Source: Labia minor (taxonomy: Eukaryota > Arthropoda > Insecta > Dermaptera > Spongiphoridae). From it: DNA of 64,000 nt. The notes below the pieces were generated by a model, which was given only the letters and a program-made list of their open reading frames with translations, ran no database searches and was not told the origin of the DNA. Of the stretch, positions 56,905-64,000 are shown piece after piece. The translations under genes were made by a program, and so were the position numbers. The DNA is taken from the NCBI GenBank assembly GCA_963082975.1, contig OY720348.1, positions 66,799,719-66,863,718 on the forward strand, written 5' to 3'. The first letter of the stretch is position 1. The number at the start of each line of letters is the position of its first letter.

Positions 56905-57022
56905 CTGTAAAATAAGAGAAGTCACTTTGTTATAAACATCATTCTCTATTCTTTAGATATACATGTATATAAAATAAATATTAGTTTAATCTAATTTTGT
57001 ACTTGAATGGAGAATTACTAAG

Positions 57023-57601
57023 CTGGAGTGTCTCCACTCGACTATCTCGCAAATTTGAATTGGATTAATTGACATATATAATATTGAATATAAATTTAAT
57101 TAATTATAAATTATAAATTAAAATTAATAAATAATATTTATTAAACCAGCGAGTGTTTGGCTCTTTATTGATGGCACCACGTGCTGGCGCGTAATTTACA
57201 GTGGTAAGAAGTTATTTCCGGTATTTTCAGCGATTCAATCAAGCTGAAATTCTATATATAGCAATTTTATACAATTTTTAATCGTGTGGAAAACTATCAA
57301 ACATATATCTTTATATTTACTGTCACTTTAGAGGAAAAAAAAATCAAAACGTTGTAGGTAATGACTCTCTTCCGAAAGAGTTACATTTCTCAAAAGTTGA
57401 TAGAAAACTACGAATTTTGAATAATTCCCGTATACCAAATTTCATTATGTTAGCTTAAACCGTTTTTTCGTAATCTTTTCTATATACACTCACACATACA
57501 CACATCCTTAATGAAAATGACTCAGGGACTTTCAAAACGTATAAAAACATCAAAATCTCGACATCGAAAATTTTCGTGATCGCAATACTGGCGAGATAGT
57601 A
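57023..57601 (-). mobile_element. Family A element, full length
   Basis: It runs from CTGGAGTGTCTCCACTCGAC to CAATACTGGCGAGATAGT, with a short CA tract at about 57485-57503. Confidence 0.85.
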
Positions 57602-58290
57602 AAAATTATAATTAATAAGAACTTTTATATTAAATTAATACTACTACTATATGTAATCAATTTATATTATTATTTTCAAAACAAAAAAAAAACAAAAAAT
57701 ACACGTGACTAATTCTCTTGGAGAGGTTTAAAGCTGTGTATGATTGTTCATTATACGAAATCACGAGTTAAGCGGAATTGATCCACAATAGCCACTAGAA
57801 TTTTATTAAATTTCAAGTAACTTTGGTCTGGAATCTTATCTTGATGTCGTTCTATTCACCTGTCAACCATTCCTGTATTAACTTCTCGAGATTTCTATAA
57901 AGCCTAGTGGAGTCAAAAAGTAACCACCCTTAGTTTCATAAACACTTGATATGGCTAAAAGTATCATCGCCATTGTTCTCGCTCCGCTCATTCTTAGCAT
58001 CTTTCAAAAAACAAAAAAGTGGCATGGAATCTGTTGACATGTCAGATCAGAATACTTTTACACAGATAAATTATAATATTTTACGAGGGTAGTCTAAAAA
58101 TTTTAGAGATAAAATTTTTCTTAAAAAAAAAAATTTCATTTTATGGTCTCTTATTAAAATCAGATTAGCTTAGTATTTTAATGTATCAATTTATTTTGTA
58201 TTCATAGATAAATATATAGATATATTGGGTAAAGATAGGAAATTAATGGTTATATTGCTCAGAATAGTCAGTAAGCATGTTAGTTCACTT
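57602..58290. other. non-repetitive AT-rich sequence; possible mariner end at about 58081
   Basis: TACGAGGGTAGTCTAAAAAT resembles a mariner terminal repeat but no partner end or transposase is visible. Confidence 0.35.
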
Positions 58291-58299
58291 TATATCTAT

Positions 58300-58560
58300 G
58301 TTTCTGGCTCTACGGAACTCGAAAGTTCTTGGCCGCAGCAACCACATTCCTCCAAATATCCATATCCTGAGCTACACCCAACCAACTTTTATTTTCTCCC
58401 ATTCTTTTTCCCATCCGCGTCCAACCGGACGTCTCCATATCGCTACAAATATATTTTTTGCTAGTCTATCATCATCTAATCTTGCTAGGAGTCCTGCCCA
58501 TCGCAACCTTCTTAATTTTATTATTCTTACTATTTCTGGAGATGCATAGAGGTCATGCCA
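58300..58560 (-). mobile_element. LINE 3' end fragment
   Basis: It shares TTCTTGGCCGCAGCAACCAC and TTTCTGGAGATGCATAGAGG with the other LINE 3' fragments. Frames on the plus strand here are antisense. Confidence 0.75.
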
Positions 58561-58644
58561 ATGCCCTTTATGCAGTTTCGTTGATTTTTGTTTTCCTATT
58601 TAAAAGTGAAGGGTATCAATTGTATCTATGTCTAATAAAAAAAT

Positions 58645-59113
58645 CAGCTGTGACCAGGCTCAGAACCGACAGACGATTTGAAATAAATTAATTTCCAAAC
58701 ATTATATATATAAAGTATATTAAAAAAATATTTTTAAAACTTGTTTTAAAATGACTAAATTATATTATCTTGTTTTTTTTTTTAATTGTATTACCCAATT
58801 ATTAATTTCTACTATATTTTAAGTGAAATATTTCCGACAATGAATATAAAATTAATACTTTGTAAACTACCACTTACGGTTTCCGAGTATAGACCAAAAG
58901 TTGATGAATTCATCCTTCTGATGTATTAAGTAAATATACCAAATTTTATTTTAGTCTGTTGAGCCGTTCAAGCTATACGGGTCTATACGGACACACAGAC
59001 GGACAGACATCATGATAAAAATACTTTTTTTGTTAACGAAATGCTGCTTCGTGGAGATATATAAAAATCTCCAAATGTGAAAACAATACCATCCATTCCT
59101 ATCGTCGGTCGAT
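58645..59113 (-). mobile_element. Family B variant, uninterrupted
   Basis: It runs from GCTGTGACCAGGCTCAGAAC to CCTATCGTCGGTCGATA. It is the empty-site counterpart of 38083-40252. Confidence 0.88.
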
Positions 59114-59244
59114 AAAAATGAAATTTGTCCACAGCAGCGCCATCTAACAACACATAAAGTTTCCGGAAGTCCTATTTGCGTGTCACACATCTGCTTATAA
59201 CCTAGTATATATTTTATAATTGATAATAGATTAATCAATTAAAA
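59114..59244 (+). other. 5' flank of the zinc-finger gene
   Basis: It contains GCAGCGCCATCTAACAACAC and AT-rich sequence before the ATG. A promoter cannot be pinpointed. Confidence 0.4.
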
Positions 59245-60655
59245 ATGGATCTTAATTCACAAGAAGACAAAAAATATCCAATATATATAGGTAATTTTTA
59301 TTACTATGTTTTTTTTATTCGAAAATAATGTCAATTTTTTTGTTATTAATATTTGTTAATACGAACGCAATGGTAAAGTTTTATCCAAATTCATGTTGGA
59401 GTAACTTTTTTGTATAATTTCCAAAAATATAATGATTTAAAATAACGAAAACAATGATTTTTTTTTAGGTCCTCTATATTCTTGTGTATATTGTCAAATG
59501 AATTTTATAAGTGAGGAATTTTTATGTAAACATCTAAAAAAATGTTTTCATAAAAAAATATTTTCAATTTTCAAAAATGATGTTAAACTCAAAAAGGATA
59601 CAGAGCAATATACAGACGAAAAAATTAAAGAAGAAACTGATTCAATCCATTCAGAAGACAATCGTTTACAATGTAATTATTGTGAAAAGAAATTTAAATG
59701 GAAATCAAATTTAAATAGACATTTATTAATTCATACAGGAGAAAACCCTTTTGAATGTAATTATTGTGAAAAGAAATTTAAATGGAAATCAAATTTAGAT
59801 CAACATTTATTAATTCATACAGGAGAAAAACCTTTTGGATGTAATTATTGTGAAAAGAAATTTAAATGGAAATCAAGTTTAGATAAACATTTATTAATTC
59901 ATTCAGGAGAAAAACCTTTTGAATGTAATTACTGTAAAAAGAAATTTAAACAAAAATCATCTTTAAATAGACATTTATTAATTCATTCAGGAGAAAAACC
60001 TCTTGAATGTAATTATTGTGAAAAGAAATTTAATGATAAATCAACTTTAAATAAACATTTATTAATTCATACAGGAGAAAAACCTTTTGAATGTAATTAC
60101 TGTGAAAAAAGATTTAATGTGAAATCAAATTTAAAAAGACATTTATTAATTCATACAGGAGAAAAACCTTTTGAATGTAATTATTGTGAAAAGAAATTTA
60201 ATCACAAATCAAATTTAGATCAACATTTATTAATTCATACAGTAGAAAAACCTTTTGGATGTAATTACTGTGAAAAGAAATTTACTGTGAAATCAAGTTT
60301 AGATAAACATTTATTAATTCATTCAGGAGAAAAACCTTTTGAATGTAATTATTGTGAAAAGATATTTAAATGGAAATCAAATTTAGATCAACATTTATTA
60401 ATTCATACAGAAGAAAAACCTTTTGAATGTAATTACTGTGAAAAGAAATTTACTGTGAAATCAAGTTTAGATAAACATTTTTTAATTCATACAGGACCTT
60501 TTGAATGTAATTACTGTGAAAAGAAATTCACTGTGAAATCAAATTTAAAAAGACATTTACTAATTCATACAGGAGAAAAACCTTTTGAATGTAATTATTG
60601 TGAAAAGAAATTTACTAGGAAATCTACTTTAAATAAACATTTATTAATACACTAG
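59245..60655 (+). CDS. C2H2 zinc-finger protein (two exons), C-terminus cut by a Helitron
   Basis: Exon 1 is 59245-59290 and encodes MDLNSQEDKKYPIYI. A 178-bp intron (59291-59468, GTAATT...TTTTTTAG) splits a Gly codon. Exon 2 is 59469-60655. The predicted protein is 410 residues. It has one divergent N-terminal finger (CVYC-x12-H-x5-H), an acidic/basic linker, and 12 fingers of the form CNYCEKKF...H-LLI-H joined by TGEKPF-type linkers. It is probably a nuclear DNA-binding protein. Variation between fingers is concentrated in the recognition helix. Finger 10 has a shortened linker (HTG-PF, two codons deleted). The last His codon and TAG stop are created by a Helitron (minus strand, CTAG at 60652-60655). 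Downstream fingers, if any existed, have been separated. No KRAB, BTB or ZAD domain is visible. Confidence 0.88.
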
Positions 60656-60880
60656 CTGCTCAGAGCGCCTTCGGCGCTCTTCACACCTAGACGGGGGCTC
60701 CGCCCCCTGTACCCCCGAGTTGTACATAGTATTTGGTGGTTGAAAGTATTAAAAGGTTTTCATCCATTTTGTTTCAATCAGTATATTACATAAAACATTC
60801 ATTTCTTTTTGTGTTCTTATTTAAAAAATATATTTTAATTTAATCACTATATTAATTATATATATTATTATTGTATATGT
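60652..60880 (-). mobile_element. Helitron 3' end (Hel-2 type tail), inserted in the zinc-finger gene
   Basis: CTAG at 60652-60655, the hairpin AGAGCGCC-TTC-GGCGCTCT and the GGGGGC/GCCCCC hairpin are all intact. The sequence then follows the common Hel tail (CATCCATTTTGTTTCAATCA) up to about 60860, where LINE sequence begins. Confidence 0.88.
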
Positions 60881-61830
60881 TATATCTATCTACCTATGTG
60901 GCTCAAAGATACTCTAAAGTTCTTAGCCGCAACAACCACATTTCTCCAAGTGTCCCTATCCTGAGCCCTTATTCCATCTCTCTTACGTCCCTTCCTACGC
61001 GTCATTGGTTTTCCAAGCGGACGTTTTCCAATCGGTCTTCCCACCAATATCTTTTTCCTCTCCCATTCTTGCCACGTGCCCTGCCTATCGCAGCTTTTCC
61101 CTTTTATAACCCTAACTATTTCTGAAGATGCAGAGAGGCCATGCAATTTCTTGTTATACAGTCTCCCTCATACCCGGTGACCTCATCTTTCTTTGGCCAA
61201 TAAATCCTATTCTCAAATACTCTGAATCTACTCTCATCTCCAAGGGTCATAGACCATGCCTCCCACCCATATAATGCAACAGGCAAAATATTCTTTTTAT
61301 ATATTCCCTTTGATAATAATTTTGAAGAGATAAGCCTCTTTATTGCAGATAACAGGCGTTTCCCGATTGCAACCCCGATTTAAATTCTTCTCAAATATTA
61401 TTATCCTTCGTGATTACATTCAATTTTTCTACATATTCAAATTCTACATTTTGTATCTTAAGATTTTGTATGTTAATACTCTTCCTCTTTGTTACTAAAT
61501 ATTTTTTCTTATCACTATTAATTTCAAACCTCCATTAAATTTTCCTCGCTATCTGTAATTGCAATTGCCGAATCTCCTATTATATTTAAGTCGTCTGAGT
61601 AACCTAATATTTTACAATTGATTTCCGCATCTTATTCTTTCTTTACTACCTTCAAGAGAAATTTGAAGATTGAAAATTTGAAAAAGTTTATCCGGATCTA
61701 TTGAGTTATGCGTATGTTTTACTAAAGTCTACAAATAATTAGTGAACAGAAATATTGAATTCGCGGTTTAGTTCCTAATATCTGTCATAATGAAAATATC
61801 TTAATTAATGTTGGTCGATTTGGCCTGAAC
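60881..61830 (-). pseudogene. LINE reverse-transcriptase fragment with 3' end
   Basis: On the minus strand, from about 61830, is a FxxNRS-like stretch, then NIxVHxLFVDFSKTYA-like (about 61760-61690), then GYSDDLNIIGDSAIAITDSE (about 61605-61545, the intact catalytic YxDD). It continues with a C-terminal region ending GRPIGKRPLGKPMTRRKGRK and QDRDTWRNVVVAAKNFRVSL (to about 60905) and an inverted GATA tail. Frameshifts and stops make it non-functional. Its 3' end abuts the Helitron tail, as at 21205-22010. Confidence 0.8.
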
Positions 61831-63109
61831 CCGCAATGATATCTCCTAATATTTCCTCCGCCTATAGTTTATAAGTATTGTATATGTTATAATAGAGTAT
61901 AATATTTCTTGATCATTACATTTTGGTATTTTATTTTCATTGCTAGATTATTATTGAATATTTTTAATTATAATGAAACTTGAGAAAATGCAAAAATAGA
62001 GACTTGAGACAATTTATAAAAATTAACGGTATAAAACTATAGATAAATGACCAATATATACATTCATTAATAGTATTAATTTAAATTAATTGATTTATTT
62101 GTTTTTTTTATTATTAAGTTCATTTATTAATTTTTTTAGATCATAGTTATTTTCCTTAAAAGAGACTTATCTAATTCTGTGGTGCTAGGGGATTTGAAAA
62201 TTATTCGTCGCAATATGAAGATTTCGCTTACAGTTTCTGTCATGTCCGACCTCCATCCAACAGTTATTTTCTGTCAAGTTTTTTGCTTCTCTTAATCATG
62301 TGATCTATATATTTAATTTTTTTTGATTCATTATAATAAAATTTAAACAAATAAAAATTTTTACTTTGTTAATTTATATAAATTTCAATATAAACTGATT
62401 GTGAGTGATACGCTTAGCCAATACTCTGAATAATTTGTGTACAAAAATATTGAATGTTCTTAGCGAGATTTGATATAATGTTGTACGATTTGTCCTAAAT
62501 CTGAATTAGAAGAAAATTATAAATTGCCTCCTCTTCCAGCCCAATTCATTTACCCACCCATGTTGCATATGGCATCTAAATTTCTTAAAACTCCGTTTTT
62601 TTAATTTAAAATAGAAGGAGAGAAAGAGTTTTAAATTATATTCGAATTGTCTATATATTCTATATATCAGTATTTTTTTTCTGAATTTAATAGCAAGTTG
62701 ATTTTAAAAATTTTCCATTCTTAATGCATATGATTGATTACATGTGTTAAAATTTAAAAAAATTCAAATATTCTAATTTTTATATTTATATACAATTTAA
62801 TATTATTTTTTATTAATATCATATCAAAAAAAGAGAATTTATTAAAAATTAAAAATAAAAAAAGAAGCCTATTAATAAAAAATTGAATGGTGATTTAAAT
62901 ATTTTATTAAATTAATTAAAATGAGACCTTTTAGAATAAATTATTTAATTGAAATGATATTTAAATATAAGAATTTAAAAAAATATTATATTCTTTGTTT
63001 GGCAATTGTTATTTAATTATGTGCAACATGATTCGACTTGCACAGAGCATCGTTATTTTTTATTAATATCACATAATAAAAATGAATCTTTTAAACATAA
63101 TAAATAAAA
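61831..63109. other. AT-rich sequence with repeat D (62430-62590)
   Basis: The D segment (TTAGCGAGATTTGATATAAT, CTCCTCTTCCAGCCCAATTC) matches 19740-19990. The rest is AT-rich and unassigned. It may be interior to a large Helitron (60652-63923). Confidence 0.45.
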
Positions 63110-63770
63110 AAGACATTTTAATAAATTTAAAAAATATACCCAATTTAAAAATGTCAAAAATTTAAAACAACTTTATATCATCATATTTTAATTTTTATAT
63201 AATATATATATATATATTTAGTAATTAATAATAGAGTCATTAAATTAAAATAAAAAACAAAGATAATATAATTCAGTCATTTTAATTCAGGTTAAATAAT
63301 ATTTTTTTTTATTATTCAATGATAAAATTTATATATTATATATTATATATATATTATAGAAAAGAAGAAATATTCAATTAAATAAAAAATAATTTAAGAT
63401 AAAAATATGATCTAATAAATATTTTAATTAAATTGAGAACTTTTAGAATAAATTATTTAATTGAATTGATATTTGTATATTAGAATTTAAAATAAAATGT
63501 GAAATATTATAATAATTCTTTGATTGGGAATAGCTATGATAATTCATTGTTTGAAATGATTCCGCTAGGCCGACAGTGAGCCGCGAGCTGCTCTTGAATG
63601 AACAACACGGAGAATTATATAAACTTTAAAAAATTAATTTCTGCGGTTATTGATAAGATATTAATAAAATTTATAGCCTATGTTACTCTAGAGGTATATA
63701 AGAATATTGTGATGTAATTTCAAAGAAATCGGTTCAGCCAATTCTGAGTCTATAAAATAGTAATTTTCCG

Positions 63771-63809
<39 letters not shown>

Positions 63810-63923
63810 GTGAAAAATTCTAAAGTCACTTTTGGATTCTAGAGGTCATGAAACGCGAAGATATGCAAAAATTTTTAAATTCTGAGCAATGTGCAGACAA
63901 AAACCTTTTTTTATATATATAGA
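63110..63923 (-). mobile_element. Helitron (Hel-1) 5' part
   Basis: On the minus strand it starts TC at 63923, preceded by A (T at 63924 on plus). The common GGTTTTTGTCTGCACATTGC start, the GACAGACA repeat (63773-63809) and the ATTGGCTGAACCGATTT block follow. It matches 16257-15540 (inverted) and 41080-41810 and lacks the inner short Helitron. Confidence 0.85.
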
Positions 63924-64000
63924 TAATGTCTGAAAATTAGGCTTAATAAAGAAAACAAGATTTTCTTTAAATATAGCTTCTCTACTTTATATCACAAATT
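63924..64000. other. window end, nothing recognised
   Basis: There are 77 bases outside the Helitron 5' end with no signature. Confidence 0.4.

Noticed and set aside
58081-58140. Second complete mariner from TACGAGGGTAGTCT
   Set aside because: No opposite terminal repeat or transposase was found. It is left only as a possible end.

Overview
The window is about 64 kb of very AT-rich eukaryotic nuclear DNA, almost certainly from an arthropod. Three things show this: spliced exons of a Dscam-type cell-adhesion gene, a spliced C2H2 zinc-finger gene, and a dense load of metazoan transposons (mariner/Tc1, hAT, Helitron, LINEs, tRNA-derived SINEs). I see no bacterial operons, CRISPR arrays or viral genes. 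The species cannot be named from this sequence.

Host genes. (1) A Dscam-family gene runs on the minus strand across most of the window. Four exons can be placed with splice sites and compatible phases: a hydrophobic signal-peptide-like exon (56848-56904), Ig1 (22911-23234), the first half of Ig2 (9578-9739), and the second half of Ig2 plus the start of Ig3 (538-805). The introns between them are about 33.6, 13.2 and 8.8 kb and consist mostly of transposons. Later exons lie beyond position 1. No second copy of the Ig2 or Ig3 exons is visible, so this part of the gene lacks the alternative-exon arrays of Drosophila Dscam1. (2) A two-exon zinc-finger gene on the plus strand (59245-60655) encodes 12 near-identical C2H2 fingers plus one divergent N-terminal finger. 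It ends where a Helitron inserted into the last histidine codon.

Mobile DNA. Two non-autonomous families dominate. Family A has about 15 copies and runs from ACTATCTCGC to a GAGTG/CACTC hairpin. Family B has about 7 copies and carries ACCGACCGAC subterminal inverted repeats and a short end hairpin. Both have the layout of Helentron-associated elements. Classical Helitrons (TC...CTAG, inserted between A and T, GC-rich 3' hairpin) occur at 15.2-17.0, 19.5, 38.4, 41.1-42.1, 51.4-51.9 and 60.7-63.9 kb, and a PIF1-like Helitron helicase fragment lies at 7.4-7.7 kb. Mariner/Tc1 remnants of at least five lineages are present, including a fold-back element (27.2-27.6 kb) and one whose middle is a 27-bp minisatellite (39.0-40.2 kb). 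hAT MITEs with 8-bp target duplications, a jockey-like LINE, another LINE with a YxDD motif, and two SINE families fill much of the rest.

Layout. 0-9.7 kb: Dscam exons with mariner, families A and T, Helitron helicase, hAT. 9.8-22.9 kb: intron with T repeats, SINE, B, Helitrons and LINEs. 23.2-56.8 kb: the long intron, with many nested insertions of A, B, hAT, mariner and Helitron. 57-64 kb: A, B and LINE copies, the zinc-finger gene, and a Helitron/LINE composite. All transposase, helicase and reverse-transcriptase fragments seen are broken. The non-autonomous elements would need proteins encoded elsewhere in the genome.
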